Positions 1 through 15,876 are shown, counted from the first letter of the stretch. The stretch: DNA of 64,000 nt from Scylla paramamosain (GCF_035594125.1 NC_087152.1:11618501-11682500); one strand, 5' to 3'. Notes: a model not told the origin generated them from the letters alone. Numbers and translations: made by a program.

Positions 1-109
1 TCCGAGGTGGCTGTGGAACAAAAGGACATAATATTATCTTGTAGTGATCTGAGAATGAAGGAAGATGTATCAAACAGGAGTGAGGGGCTTAGGGAAGGAG
101 AATATATAC

Positions 110-290
110 ACATGAATGTCTTTACTTTTAAGTGAGGAAACAGTCGTGTTTTTAAAAGCATCTGAAGCAGTAAATTCATAAAATATTTCAACTCGTCTGT
201 AGAATGAGGAAATAGTTGTTTTCTTATATACATCAGAAGAAAGAGTATACGCATGGAATGTTTTAATTTGTCTATAGGCTGAGGTTAAAG
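110..290 (+). repeat. Degenerate tandem repeat, unit about 75 bp, 2.5 copies
   Basis: Three successive blocks share the order GAATGT-TTTA..., GAGGAAA(C/T)AGT, a T-rich step, then CATC(T)GAAG(C/A)A. The blocks start near 113, 183 and 256. Divergence is high, so the array is old. No coding frame crosses it. Confidence 0.55.
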
Positions 291-339
291 ATTAGGCAAA
301 TCGACAGCAGCAGCACCAGAAAGAGGCCTGCGGTGTTGC

Positions 340-428
340 TGGGTGGATGGCTGGGTGGCTGGGTGGGTGGAAGGCTGGGTGGGTGGATGGCTGGGTGGGT
401 GGGTGGATTGGTTGGTTGGTTGGTTGGT
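340..428 (+). repeat. G-rich GGGTGG/GGTT minisatellite
   Basis: Imperfect repeats of GGCTGGGTGG pass into GGTT repeats. Many GGG runs lie within short distances, which would permit G-quadruplex formation on the + strand. Confidence 0.8.
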
Positions 429-612
429 CTCTCCGCCGCTGGTGCTCACGAGTGCTCGCTTTTGATCATTAGCGACCGGGAAACTGCTGAGCTGAAGTGA
501 CACACAGTAATATCTGAGTGAAATTATGGCCGTTTTTAAAAAGCAAATGAAGACTTAATGAAGTAAAAAAATTAGCATATGATTGTCTGTCTGTATGTAT
601 GTATGCCTGTCC

Positions 613-1325
<713 letters not shown>

Positions 1326-1410
1326 AGTGCATGTAGTTATATTTTTGCTTACTGAAATCCTCATGGGTTACTTGAATGAAATAACGAGCCATAATCATTA
1401 AATAACAAAG
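1326..1410 (+). repeat. Dispersed repeat copy, paired with 27636-27720
   Basis: Shares an ordered series of blocks with 27636-27720: AGTGC-TG-AGTTATATTTT, then GGGTTA, then AATGAA-TAACGAG. Similarity runs for about 75 bases at two sites 26 kb apart, which indicates an interspersed family. The next block (1411 onward) is locally amplified in tandem. Confidence 0.6.
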
Positions 1411-1668
1411 GACTGAAATGTGAGTCATAATCAATTGAAAAACACCACCAGTGAAATCTTGAAGGGTTGCTCAAATGAGATAACGAATCATAGGCATTAT
1501 ACAACAACAGACTGAAATACAAGAGTTAAAAGTCTTTATACAAGAAAGGAATGAAATGTGAGAGCTATAACCATTAAATAACAAAAGACAGAAATACGAG
1601 TGTCAGTCATTATAAAACAAAGGACTGACATACGAGAGTCATCACACAACGAAGGAAGGAAATGCAGT
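1366..1668 (+). repeat. Degenerate tandem repeat, unit about 40-50 bp, about 7 copies
   Basis: The unit is approximately GACTGAAATACGAGAGTCATAA followed by TCATTAAATAACAAAG. Copies can be followed from the AATAACGAGCCATAATCATTA block near 1380 to GAGAGTCATCACACAACG near 1645. Confidence 0.75.
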
Positions 1669-1994
1669 AGCTGAGCAGGCAAAGTGAAAATGCACTCCCT
1701 TGCTCTGCCTGGGAACCCGTGTAATGAAGGATACGGCGTTCGTTGTAGTACTGAGCGCTGAAGAGCAATATGTAAAGCGACAAAGCGGCGGAGTGGAGTG
1801 GTGATTGGTGATGTGTGTTTGGTGCTACTTTTGATGCAAGCTCCTGAATCGCTCCCCTGTTGCTGCTCCTCCCTGATGCTCCTCGACCGCCAAGTTTGAA
1901 CGGCTCATTTTTCGGTAAGAATGCATCCTGCTGTGAAACTATTTGTCAGTGGGTGTTTTTTTTTTTCCTTTTTCTTCCTCTGTCTCTTTGTTTG

Positions 1995-2218
<224 letters not shown>

Positions 2219-2246
2219 AAAATTCATGAATATGACTGTTCCCCCT

Positions 2247-2253
<7 letters not shown>

Positions 2254-2328
<75 letters not shown>
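2254..2328. repeat. (TC)n microsatellite
   Basis: About 37 TC units. The tract is inverted relative to the AG tract ending at 2171, so the two could form one long stem around the CA block. Confidence 0.98.
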
Positions 2329-2330
<2 letters not shown>

Positions 2331-2580
2331 AATAAAGCTCAAACTTATGGTAGTACCTTACCAATCTACAGATTTCTTTGCCATCATTTCTTCCCAAGGC
2401 TTACATGAATAAAAAAAAAAAAAAAAACGTAATGAACATCTCTGAACCTTAAACTTTAATTAATGACCGTCTCTGGTTGAGATTCGCACCGCAACAACAA
2501 GAAGACGGTGCACGAGGTGTTCTTGCTAATGAACGCCTGTAACTTTTGATCAGTCTGAGTATTCAATTGTATAGATTTTA

Positions 2581-3130
2581 GGTACAGGCGTGTTATTGAG
2601 TCTAGTATTATTAACTGAACGCTTTATTCTCCCATCAGGATTATTTATAAAGGCAATAAATATTAGTCGGGTTTTCATATTTTTTTTTTCATTCCTCATG
2701 GTGCACAATCATTGCCACCTTATCACTACAATCGCAGTAACTTTCAACAGAACCCGCTAGACAGATGACACGAGACAGTGAAACGTTTTAAAGAACATGG
2801 ATGTAAGCCTTTTTTTTCACTAGCGTAACAGCCTTGCAATATGTATACTTGTTATGGAGTCTTCTTTCCCTGAATTTTCTTGTAGAATAAACTTGTGATG
2901 GAGATTTCTTCGCCGGCACTTGTTATAGAAATGTGGAACAGGTCTTTTATGGTCTTCTCTTAATATGCTAATTACCGTATCTTTTTAATCCTCACCTCTA
3001 AGAAGTAATGAAGAATCGGATTGTCATCGAGACTTCTTTACTTGCACTTAAATTCTAGCATAAGCTTAATATTGAATTCTATTGTTTCTCATTAAAGTTC
3101 GTGGAACAGGCTTGTTATCGAGTATTCTTA
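2581..3130 (+). repeat. Very degenerate tandem repeat with CTTGTTATNGAGTCTTCTT core
   Basis: The core or close variants recur near 2590, 2848, 2890, 2919, 3017 and 3110, several next to TGGAACAGG. Spacing is irregular (about 40-100 bp), so the array is old or partly deleted. Confidence 0.45.
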
Positions 3131-3289
3131 AAAAGTTTCAAAGGAAAAATTTTCTTTATAGCGAAATTTAAAAACAAAGGCTTCATTCAAGACACTGTTC
3201 AGATAAAAAAAAAAGTCTCTTTTGCACTCGAATTTGCACTTTGATCTCTCACCAGGACAATCTCCAACACACACAAACACACGACAACA

Positions 3290-3475
3290 GCATTCTAAAG
3301 GCTGTTTTTCGTGTTGATTATGCGGAATCCTTCTTAAACTATCGCTAAGATCATGAAAACTCCTCTGACAGTTCTAAACCCGAATAACTTCCACTGCGGC
3401 CTGATAAGGGTAAGAGATGAGACGACGAAATATTTAAGAATACAAATTTTGATATGGTTACATATTAAGCTCGTC
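3290..3475 (+). repeat. Dispersed repeat family A, copy 1
   Basis: The diagnostic block reads TGTTGATTATGCGGAATCC, then TTAAACTAT, then ATCATGAAAAC, then ACTTCCACTGCGGCCTG. It aligns in order with copies at 18225-18445 and in the tandem cluster at 52675-53620. Confidence 0.65.
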
Positions 3476-3477
3476 AA

Positions 3478-3606
<129 letters not shown>

Positions 3607-3769
3607 GACTAGTACGTCCCAGTTATCAAGTCATCTAATAACTGCGTAAAGACTGTATCTGTTCACGGCAACGACAAGTGCATGTACTGTCATCACTGAA
3701 TATTTCATCTACTTGCTCTCACATTCAGACATCAAAGGAAACCAGCCAGATTCACGGAACACATTCTTA

Positions 3770-4290
<521 letters not shown>

Positions 4291-4493
4291 TATGTTCCGA
4301 GATGGTGAAAGTTCGTGACTGCTGCTTTCAATACGTGATAATTATGAAGTCATGTACCTCCACAACAATATCGATGAGAACTCAGTGCCTATAATTATAT
4401 ATCTCCTATGGCAAAAACATTATGGAGGTTTAGTGTAATTTCTTATGTGGTGGTAAAGTTTGCTCGAGTTGTTGGGGATAGATATACGAAGCG

Positions 4494-4610
4494 TTAATCC
4501 TTTCACTGCTAAACATGTTTTTCCAGTGGTTATCTGTAAATATATGGACCCTTATTTTTGCACTTATCTCTTAAATAGCTCTCTAGCTTTGAAGAAAGAA
4601 AATTAACTTA
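4494..4610 (+). mobile_element. TTAA-flanked CCCTTTCACTGC-type repeat, one end
   Basis: Begins TTAATCCTTTCACTGCTAAA. The same terminal motif occurs near 17229, 25336, 31602 and, on the - strand, 33558. TTAA plus CCCT-like termini suggests a piggyBac-type non-autonomous element. No matching second end is obvious here. Confidence 0.4.
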
Positions 4611-4617
4611 GTTTATT

Positions 4618-4620
<3 letters not shown>

Positions 4621-4686
<66 letters not shown>
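4621..4686. repeat. (TC)n microsatellite
   Basis: 33 units close to the TTAA-flanked repeat. Confidence 0.98.
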
Positions 4687-4689
<3 letters not shown>

Positions 4690-5061
4690 GTCCTTGTAAA
4701 CTTTTTCACACCTTTCTGGGTGGCCATAGCAATGAAATGGATAATTATTGATTGCTAGCATCCAAGACATGACCCGCAGACATTTCTTAAATTTTGGATG
4801 GTCCCTTTTTGGCTGTACTCTATATGAATTGACACCTTGAGAGGGTCTAGGCCAGTCTACATTTATTTATGAAAAATTAAGACACACCTTTATGCTCACC
4901 AAGAAATAGTAGGCTACAGTGTTTCGGGAAGACAAGACGAGCTACAAACCCCACAAATACATAATGAGAAGGAAAGTTTGCTGTTACGGAGTCTCAGGTT
5001 TGACAAACAGGATCTATTTCGCTTCGAGTTATCTTACGAATTCTAATCAAAAGGTATCAAG

Positions 5062-6165
<1,104 letters not shown>

Positions 6166-6516
6166 TCAACATCGACGTAGGAAGAGTTACCGAGCCGCCG
6201 CGTCTCATGAATCGGTGCCCTGCTGGTGTTCGATGCGTAACTGTTATCGTCGAGAGGTTATTGTCTGATCCACTGCCTGACCCTCGCCTGATCCACCGCC
6301 TGACCCTCACCTTTAAACACACCACTCCCATCGCGATGAATACGGAATTAAAGTTTTACCATATAACCGTTTACTCTGAAGTTTGTATTCAGGTCTTACA
6401 CAGGATTTTTATTTATTTATTTTTTTTATGTAAGAGTAGCAACGGGCAATGACAACAAATTTATAAGGAAAAAAGGAGTTCACTGAGATGCTGGTCCCTA
6501 AACAGAATTTTGAGTG

Positions 6517-7412
<896 letters not shown>

Positions 7413-7639
7413 GGACACATACACATGTATAACAAGAGAGAGAGAAACTGAGACAAACGTAGACAGACAGACATCCAGACAAAATAAGAGGGGAGAGAGA
7501 GACTGAAACATACACAGACAGACAGAAAGACACACGGACACACGAACAGAGAACAGGTCTTAAGTGCAGGATAATTATGTTCCAGCCAAGGACGCTCTGG
7601 GATCATCTCATCCGGACAAAGGACTGCGTTGGGGAAGGG

Positions 7640-7710
7640 TTGGGCAAGGAAGGTGGGAGGGAGAGAGAGAGGAAGGGAGGGCTTTGTTAGAGAGTGAGGG
7701 GGGAAGGAAG
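7640..7710 (+). repeat. Purine-rich GGGA/GAGA tract
   Basis: Short GGGAGAGAGAGA and GAGGGGGGAAGG runs; low complexity. Confidence 0.7.
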
Positions 7711-7872
7711 CACTGACTTTCCTTTGCGTCTGACTGCATCATCTTGAGACATGTACAAGCAGGTGTCTCAGTTCACATATCGGTGACTCGCGCTCCACTG
7801 TCTTTGTCTGTTGGTGTTTGCGCAAGCCAGGTAAAGATGCATGTGGAAGAGGAGGAAGAAGAACCAGGTCAA

Positions 7873-7875
<3 letters not shown>

Positions 7876-7957
<82 letters not shown>
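7876..7957. repeat. (TC)n microsatellite
   Basis: 41 units. Confidence 0.98.
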
Positions 7958-7960
<3 letters not shown>

Positions 7961-8041
7961 GTTCTGACATTGTGAAAAAAAAATATGAAGCTTTAATCCA
8001 AGTATGTTTGAACAGTTTATGATAATGATATAGAGGTGGTC

Positions 8042-8155
<114 letters not shown>

Positions 8156-8552
8156 ATTAGTTTCTCACAAACAGCCTCGTAAGGGCCAACCCGCTTACTG
8201 ATGTATGTTCTTCTATTGTGTTCCATTGTGTTCCCTTGTGCCCCTTGAAAGCTATAGAAGGTGAAGGGAGTTTTAGCTCAAACTGGATACAAGTGTCCCT
8301 TCCAGTCACTTGAGCTTCCCCAAGTGAAGAATTATCGAACACCTCAGAGGGGAAGGAACAGGCGGGTAAAAAACAGGTGTGGTCCAGAGGCATCGCATTT
8401 CCATATTTCCATCTACATTCACGAAGGTCAAAGGAGCACAAATAATAGTAACGCTGTCGTAGCATTGTAGTAATAGTCGTAAATCAGTTCCGTGTATTAT
8501 AATGCATTACTTTTTGAGTTACGAGCCATGTTAATAAAAAAAAATATATATA

Positions 8553-8553
<1 letters not shown>

Positions 8554-8583
<30 letters not shown>

Positions 8584-8600
8584 GTAATAATAGTAACGGT
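8554..8600. repeat. (TAA)n microsatellite, imperfect
   Basis: AAT/TAA units with TAG interruptions towards the right end. Confidence 0.92.
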
Positions 8601-8741
8601 AATGCTAATACTAATAACAGGTAATGCAAATTCTCATACACTACCTGCTGATTTAGAGCCGGAGTAAATCAGGTAAGGATTATCCTGTACGGGAAGGGCC
8701 AATTCCACGCTGGTCTGGCCTGGAATGAACGGGAATTGCCT

Positions 8742-8743
<2 letters not shown>

Positions 8744-8820
<77 letters not shown>
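8744..8820. repeat. (GT)n microsatellite
   Basis: 38 units; GT-rich, imperfect sequence continues to about 9080. Confidence 0.98.
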
Positions 8821-8821
<1 letters not shown>

Positions 8822-8989
8822 ATGGGTGGGTAGTGACGAAACTGTATCGCCATGGTAAGGGAGAGTAATAATTAGAATGTATTGGCGAAGGTTTGTGTTT
8901 GGAATGGCTTAGTGTGTGTCTGTGTGGCTATGTTGGTGAGGATGTGTCAGCATGGGTGTAATGGTGAGGCTGTGATGCGGTGCTGTGAT

Positions 8990-9080
8990 GGCAGTGGCCA
9001 TGTAGTGGTGGTGGTAGTATGCATAGGAACATGTTGTTCTGGTGGTGGTTCTTGTTGTTGTGGTGGTGGTGGTGGTGGTA
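8990..9080 (+). repeat. Imperfect GGT/GTT trinucleotide region
   Basis: Scattered GGTGGTGGT runs, longest at 9059-9079. The Cys/Gly-rich reading frame over it is a product of the repeat. Confidence 0.8.
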
Positions 9081-9141
9081 AAGGAATAATGTAAGGTGTA
9101 CGCGTATCAATATGGGAAGAGTGTCTTGCTCTCGTTGTACT

Positions 9142-9145
<4 letters not shown>

Positions 9146-9214
<69 letters not shown>
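9146..9214. repeat. (GT)n microsatellite
   Basis: 34 units. Confidence 0.98.
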
Positions 9215-9216
<2 letters not shown>

Positions 9217-9233
9217 TATGTTTCCCAGTATAT

Positions 9234-9320
9234 AAAAAAAAATAGCTAAACATCTCCACAAAACAAACAAAAAAAATAAAAAATAAATAAAAAAATAAAA
9301 ATAAATAAAAATAAATAAGT
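9234..9320 (+). repeat. A-rich AAAT/AAAC low-complexity tract
   Basis: Irregular AAATAAAA and AAACAAAC units; a second AAAT block lies at 9431-9470. Confidence 0.85.
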
Positions 9321-9599
9321 AAAATCACAAACTAAAACGAGGAACACGCCTTTCTCCTCTCTCAATTAACCTATACTGAACACCAAACAAAACAAATAAC
9401 CCAAACACATAACAGAGAGAGAGAGAAACGAAAAAAAAAAAAAATAAATAAATAAATAAATAAATAAAACTCACAAACATATAAACACATAAACAAACCC
9501 AGCAAAGTAAAGGAAACCAAACCCACAAACACAAACTCAAGTATATAGGAGAAAACCACGAAATGTTTCTCCTGACACCTTAAAGTAACAGAGACCATA

Positions 9600-10140
9600 T
9601 ACACCCGGCTGACGAGGCTGACGTGGTGCCCTCAATGGTAAGCTCTCCCTTTATCGAGTCCTGAGCACCTCTCCCCCTTGCATCCCACCGTCAGCGAGAT
9701 TGGCGATTCCCCTTAAGAGGCTGAGACGGCGCTTCCTTAGTACAGGGAGACGAGATGCAGCACCTTTCACTACAGAAGGTGGAAGAGGAAGCCCCACGTG
9801 AGCTCTTTAATCCCCATAAGCACATGAATCTTCCAACTACGCACTCCCTTCAGGTTTAATTAAATATGTGGTGCAGGTTTAAAGTAGTTTCCAAAAGCCA
9901 CTACTAACAGGAAATTGAGAGTTCTAGTACTTTCAACATTTAAGTCACTGTTTTTTTCCATTTATTTATTTATCTATTTGTCCCTGTACTCGTATATCAC
10001 CATAATTTCAGCTCAGTATCACGTAAAGGTGCTCAAATATCAGGTGTCGTGTTATCATTCAGTAACCAAAGAGTTAATACATTCAGGCGAGTCAACGGAA
10101 GCGTCAGGTATATTGGTGCTCGTTTATTATTGAAGAATGA
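9600..10140. other. No feature recognised
   Basis: GC-moderate at 9600-9800, AT-rich after. No reading frame above 75 codons and no repeat structure that I can support. Confidence 0.45.
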
Positions 10141-10149
10141 GTGGATGAG

Positions 10150-10274
<125 letters not shown>

Positions 10275-10379
10275 GACCTGCAGGAATGGTGGGATTTTGT
10301 CATATTATCCGATATTGGTATTGATTTAAGCTCCTATTTATGTTTTTGTTCTTATTTATGTTTCTGTCTGCCTGTTTAT

Positions 10380-10381
<2 letters not shown>

Positions 10382-10459
<78 letters not shown>
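10382..10459. repeat. (CT)n microsatellite
   Basis: 39 units, inverted relative to the GA tract that ends 110 bp to the left. Confidence 0.98.
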
Positions 10460-10461
<2 letters not shown>

Positions 10462-10493
10462 CCCTCGTTGTAGATCTTTATATATGTCGATTA

Positions 10494-10618
<125 letters not shown>

Positions 10619-11034
10619 TTACCAACCTCCACCACCGCCCTCACCCGCCCTCCTCCCTCTCTACACACACACAAACGAATACAAAAGACCAGCATTATCA
10701 CACCAAAGCAGCACGTCAAACTCTATAGCATAAATTGAACTTTCTGCAGAGAACTGGAAAGCCTCGCATGCACTCCCTCCCTCCCTCCCACCCTGCCATC
10801 ACATAACCGCGACACCTATGACTATATTTTAAGGGTCGGTCAGTCATTCCGGCCGGACGAGTGTTCCTGTTCTTTGGTGCAGTGTTTGAAAACGTTCCAG
10901 CTTTTATGTATGTTGTCGCCTCTCTCGTTCTTTTTTTTTTTTTTTTTTAACGAGAGCGAGTCTGGCCAGAGGAAATGGCTTTGCAGCGAGTATAGTAAAG
11001 AAATATGAAGCTGTAGTGCTGTAAGATTCTGAAG

Positions 11035-11790
11035 GAGAGAGATAGTAACTGTAACGCTCAGACAAGGAAAAAGGGAAAAACTAATAAAAAAAAATGGTTT
11101 CAAAATGGTATCTATTACGCTCTAAAACGAGAGAAAACCGATCTTTAGGTCTCTGTGACAAGGAATAATGTATCTGTAGTGGTTAAAGAAAGAAAATTGA
11201 AGGAAAAACTGTCTGCTCCGCTCGAAGACAACAAAGAGACGATCTGTGACGATAGAAGAAAGGAAGAAAAAAGTGACACTCAGATATAAAAAAAAAAAAA
11301 ACGGGAATCTGTGACGCTCTAGTACGAAAAAAGAAAAAAAAAGAAAACGGAAAGCGCACCAGTAGCCCTGGAGGACGAGAAAAAAAGAATGTGGCGCTTG
11401 TAAACGAATAAAAAAAAAATGCGACTCGAAAACGGGAAAAAATTAACCAGTAGCGCTTCACGACGGGGAAAAATTAATCTCTATTGCTTTACGAGTGAAA
11501 AAAAAAAAAAAAAAACGTATCGCCGTAATAAAATAAAAAAAAAGATCTGTGGCGGTCAACAGCGGAACAAAAAAAAAAAAGAAAAATAATAAAAAAAAGA
11601 CTACAGCAACCAAATATGGGGAAAAGAAGGTTATTGCTGGAAGAAAAAATAAATGCTATGTATCAATTTGTACATTAAGAGAGAGATGAGACACTCCCTT
11701 CAATTATCAAGGTAGAAAGTACGAACTGAGAAAAAAAAAAATACAGCCTCAGAATACGGAGAAAAATAAAAATGAGAATGTTACGGGTTT
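11035..11790 (+). repeat. A-rich degenerate minisatellite, unit about 45-60 bp
   Basis: Recurring core (A)TCTGTGACGCTC-AGTACGA followed by a poly-A/GAAAA block. Variants appear near 11045, 11120, 11145, 11240, 11308, 11385, 11450, 11480, 11520 and 11545. The A-run length differs in every unit, which explains much of the A-richness. Confidence 0.7.
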
Positions 11791-12100
11791 TTAAAAGGGA
11801 AACTATGTAAGGTTGTGAAGGGACGTAGTAATAGCAAAGGGCGTGAGAGTACTGCTGGTTTCGCTACATGACGAACGACACGTAAAAATAAAAATGAAAA
11901 TAAATGAAAATAATCCACACGTAAATAACAAACGCATGGCGACAGTCAAGGGACGCCAGATGGTACTGCTACTGGTGTCATTCATCTGTTGATCAAACCG
12001 GACACGTCATCTGCTATGCACTGCGTGGTATTTTTGGGTCCATTTGTATTTTCTTCTTCTTCTTTTTGATACATAACATACATTCGTGTCACTGACCCTT

Positions 12101-12110
12101 GTGTGTGTGT

Positions 12111-12166
<56 letters not shown>
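12101..12166. repeat. (GT)n microsatellite
   Basis: 32 units with one C interruption near 12115. Confidence 0.97.
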
Positions 12167-12167
<1 letters not shown>

Positions 12168-12308
12168 GTCCCGAGGTTTAATATCTTTGCATCCTTGATA
12201 TAACTGCAACTTAGCTAATGAAGAATTAATTCATTTACTCAATTACTAATCACTTTTGAAAATGATCAAAGGTAATCTAGAGTAATTAAACATTCCATCA
12301 AGTAAAGG

Positions 12309-12418
<110 letters not shown>

Positions 12419-12543
12419 CATGACTTACTTTATTCACTACCACACAACACCCCTGGGGAACATCGTATCCACACACACACTCTATATCTACACTAACGGA
12501 GAACACAAGGATGAAAACGCAATACAGTCCATCCTTACACCCT

Positions 12544-12544
<1 letters not shown>

Positions 12545-12589
<45 letters not shown>
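12545..12589. repeat. (AC)n microsatellite
   Basis: 22 units. Confidence 0.97.
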
Positions 12590-12590
<1 letters not shown>

Positions 12591-13079
12591 CCTCCACACA
12601 ACTTATGTACGTAAGAGGGTCTCTGGTCAGGGATAAACAAGACTAACCATAAATAAGTAAAGAAAATAAATATGGAAAATAACAAAGCATAATAAATAGA
12701 AAACAAAATAACGTTTACTGAATATGCTCACATTCTACACCTGGTGCATTATTACTCTACCCACTGCAACACCTACACCTACACCTACACCCCAACACGT
12801 CACCCAGCCTTCCTGTACGCACCCCCCAGTGACCACATCCACGCATGCAGCTCAACCTTTGGAGCAGAAGCATCAAGGCAACCAGTAATTCATGAAAGAT
12901 GCAAGCGAATCAGGAACACCTGCCTCCAGTGCCTCAAAAAGTGTTTTTTTTCGCTCCGCATCTGTGACCGGAGCACTAATACAACTGGTGTGCACTGATG
13001 CGCTACACAAACTACACGGTGAGTGAGTGTAGCGATAAGGCATAGGAAAGGAGCTGCGTGACTTAACTCATGCAGGCAA

Positions 13080-13080
<1 letters not shown>
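12590..13080. other. No feature recognised apart from short ACCT(AC) repeats
   Basis: A short run of ACACCT units lies at 12769-12792. The rest is mixed sequence without a supported gene. Confidence 0.5.

Positions 13081-13081
<1 letters not shown>

Positions 13082-13127
<46 letters not shown>
13082..13127. repeat. (AC)n microsatellite
   Basis: 23 units. Confidence 0.97.
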
Positions 13128-13129
<2 letters not shown>

Positions 13130-13496
13130 ATTTAGTCAAAGGTGGATAAATGTGATGGTTTCCTTTTTCACTGGACTTTAAGGTTGTTGATTTTATTATT
13201 ATTTTCTTCCTTTTTTTTTCTTTTACATTACGCATTTACGAGTATTCAAGAAATCCTGACATTGAACAGAAGAGGAAAACATGTGAATTTACCTAATAGT
13301 TAATGAATACGAGTACATGAATAACTTCTTCTACCCCGCCCCCCCACGACCATTGTTAATTTTTCTCCTTCCCTATCTTATTTAGGGCAGGAACTGACAG
13401 AGCAACGGAAAATAAACACATGAATTTACACACCAGTCGATAAATGTGACGGCTACTTTTTTACACAGGATTTTATTACCGTTCAATTTCTGTCCG

Positions 13497-13500
<4 letters not shown>
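13128..13500 (+). repeat. Degenerate tandem repeat, unit about 140 bp, 2-3 copies
   Basis: GAATTTA...GATAAATGTGA(T/C)GG...TTTTATTA recurs at 13130, partly near 13285 and again at 13421. GGAAAA-ACATGTGAATTTA at 13274 pairs with GGAAAATAAACACATGAATTTA at 13407. Confidence 0.6.

Positions 13501-13567
<67 letters not shown>
13500..13567. repeat. (CT)n microsatellite
   Basis: 34 units at the right edge of the preceding degenerate array. Confidence 0.98.
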
Positions 13568-13572
<5 letters not shown>

Positions 13573-13731
13573 AGTGTCCATTCTGGCTAGTTTAATTAAA
13601 GATACTGAAGGAGATGGAGGGAAGGAAGTTAAGGTGAATCTGTTCTTTTCTTTTAATCGTTTCCTATCATTTATGTGTTTTAGTTAGTTTAATTAAAGGC
13701 GTTGAAGTTAATGAAAAAAGGGGAATTCAAG

Positions 13732-13734
<3 letters not shown>
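13568..13734 (+). repeat. Two-copy tandem repeat, about 100 bp
   Basis: TAGTTTAATTAAAG followed by TGAAG occurs near 13589 and 13686 in matching context; flanked on both sides by dinucleotide tracts. Confidence 0.5.
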
Positions 13735-13964
<230 letters not shown>

Positions 13965-14284
13965 TGAGAGACAGAGTTAGTATAGAATATATTTCCATCG
14001 CAACACCGATAACACTTTCCCGGCCGCCTCTCTCACTCGTGCCTGCCTCCCATAACTCACTTTCCTTCATCAATTCCACCTCAGCATCTCAACCAGGAGG
14101 AACGAGAGAGAGAGATGTGCGCCAATATTTCACAGTAGAGGGATCCAAGCTAGAGAGAGAAGAGTTTACTGTAGATCATTCAGTAAACTTTTTTTTCTCT
14201 CTCTCTCTCTTTCGTAACACACTCGGCATGCAATGAGATGGAGAGGGACCGGGTGACGAGATGTGAAGGCATGTTCCGCTGGCT

Positions 14285-15000
14285 GGCTGGCTGGCTATAG
14301 AAGGGGCGTGATGGATGGATGGATGGAGGGATGGAGGGATGAAAGGATGGAAGGGTGTTTATAGGGGGAAGAAAAATTAAAGGATTGAGTAGTGTTTTGG
14401 GTGTGGCGAAATGGATGAATGAGTGACTGGATAAATAAAGGGAAGGAGGAAAAGGAGGGAGCGAGGAATGGATGAATGAATGAGTGAATAAAGGGAGGGA
14501 GAGGAGAAGGGGACAGAGGAAATGAATGAATGAATGAATGAAAAAAAAAAAAGGAGGGAACGAGGGAACGGGGGAGAGTGAGAGGAAACTGAATATAGGA
14601 TGGGAGAAGAAGGGAAGAAAGAAAGAAAGGGAAGAAGGGAGGTAGGTAAGGAAAAAGAAGAATAAAGAAAAAGAACAGTAGCAGAATAGAGGAATGAAAA
14701 AGGAAAATAGGAAGCAACGGAAAAGTATCTGAGCTTCAAGGAAAAAAAGGAAGGAAGGAAGGAAGAAAAAGAAGACGCGGGTGTTCATGCGAAAAAGAAA
14801 ACGAATAGTGGATAAACAAGACGAAAACAAGTAAAAGAGGAAAGAAGAAAAAGGTTAAAAAGAAAACGAAGACAGAAGGAAAAAGAAAGAGTAACTAAAC
14901 AATGCTTAAACATGACGGAAGAAATGAAGGAAGGAAAGAAGGAAGGAAGGAAGGAAAGAAAAAAATCAAGAAGGAAAGAAGAAAAGACAAGAAAACAAAA
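14285..15000 (+). repeat. Long polypurine region with GGAT/GAAT/GGAA units
   Basis: For about 700 bp the + strand is overwhelmingly A and G with short TGG and TGA interruptions. Local sub-arrays: GGCT (14278-14294), GGAT (14311-14350), GAAT (14522-14541), GGAA (14750-14765 and 14929-14960). The long Phe/Leu/Ser-rich frames on the - strand are products of this composition. Confidence 0.85.
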
Positions 15001-15299
15001 CAGGCTTGGTTTGAGGAAGGAAGGAACAAGCAACACACAAGCAGGGGTAGTCTACGCTGCAGTGCTTGGGAGGCGTCACGGGGGAGTCACAGGAGACGCT
15101 GCACATATTATAGAGAGGCAGAAACACCTCACTCATGCCACCAGAGCCTTCCAGCGCCGCGTTTTCCTTGTAATGAGGCAGAAGTGGTGCCGCGTAACCA
15201 CCGCTTCGAGTATATATTGAAAGCTTCAGGCTAGTCAAAGAGTAAATAGGAGGAGCGTGGAAGAGTCTTATGGCCTTGGAGGATTACAGAGCACGGTCA

Positions 15300-15860
15300 T
15301 GGAAAGGAGGTGAGGACAGAGCTGAGGAGGTGAAGGCATACAGCTGAGGAGGTATATCTGGAGGCTTTGGAGTATAGGTTATAGTTTGGGGAAAGGATCA
15401 GGCGAGGGCAGTAATGATGGGTGTTCCTTGGAGGTTAAGACAATACCGAGGGGCGAGGAGGAGGTGAGGACGTAATGCTCAGGTGTTTCAGGTGGCTAAG
15501 GAATACAGACAACACTGAAGGGAAGGGTCAAGTGAGGTAGTGTGCTAAGGAATGTTCCTGCTGGGGGAGGAGGTTAAGAGAGTATCGTGGTGTATCTAGC
15601 AGCTTACGAGACTAATAGAACACAGCGAGGGGAAGGGAAGAATTGACCACACTGTTGAGAGGTGCTCCTAGCGGTTTACAGAACATACCACTGGATGGGT
15701 ACGACCTGAGAACGTTGTGTTGTGTTCCTGGTGGTCGAGTATAAAACACATTAAGAGGAAGGGATCAGATGGAGACAGCGCGTTAAAAAAGGTGTTTGTT
15801 GCGGGGTTTACGGAAAGCATCAGTCGGGAGCAGGTGAGGATTGTGTTGCAGGAGTGTTGT
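15300..15860 (+). repeat. Degenerate minisatellite, unit about 60-75 bp, about 8 copies
   Basis: The unit begins GTGTTCCTGGTGGTTTA, passes through AATAC-ACAC and GAGGGGAAGGGATCAGGTGAGGA, and ends in a CGT/AGT-GCT-AG segment. Starts are near 15421, 15482, 15553, 15591, 15662, 15723 and 15791. Divergence between units is about a quarter or more of positions by eye. Confidence 0.75.
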
Positions 15861-15876
15861 GTAAAATGCACGACGT

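Noticed and set aside
14180..14830. 216-codon Phe/Leu/Ser/Pro-rich frame that looks like a membrane protein
   Set aside because: It is the complement of a long polypurine region with tetranucleotide repeats; stop codons are rare there because of composition.
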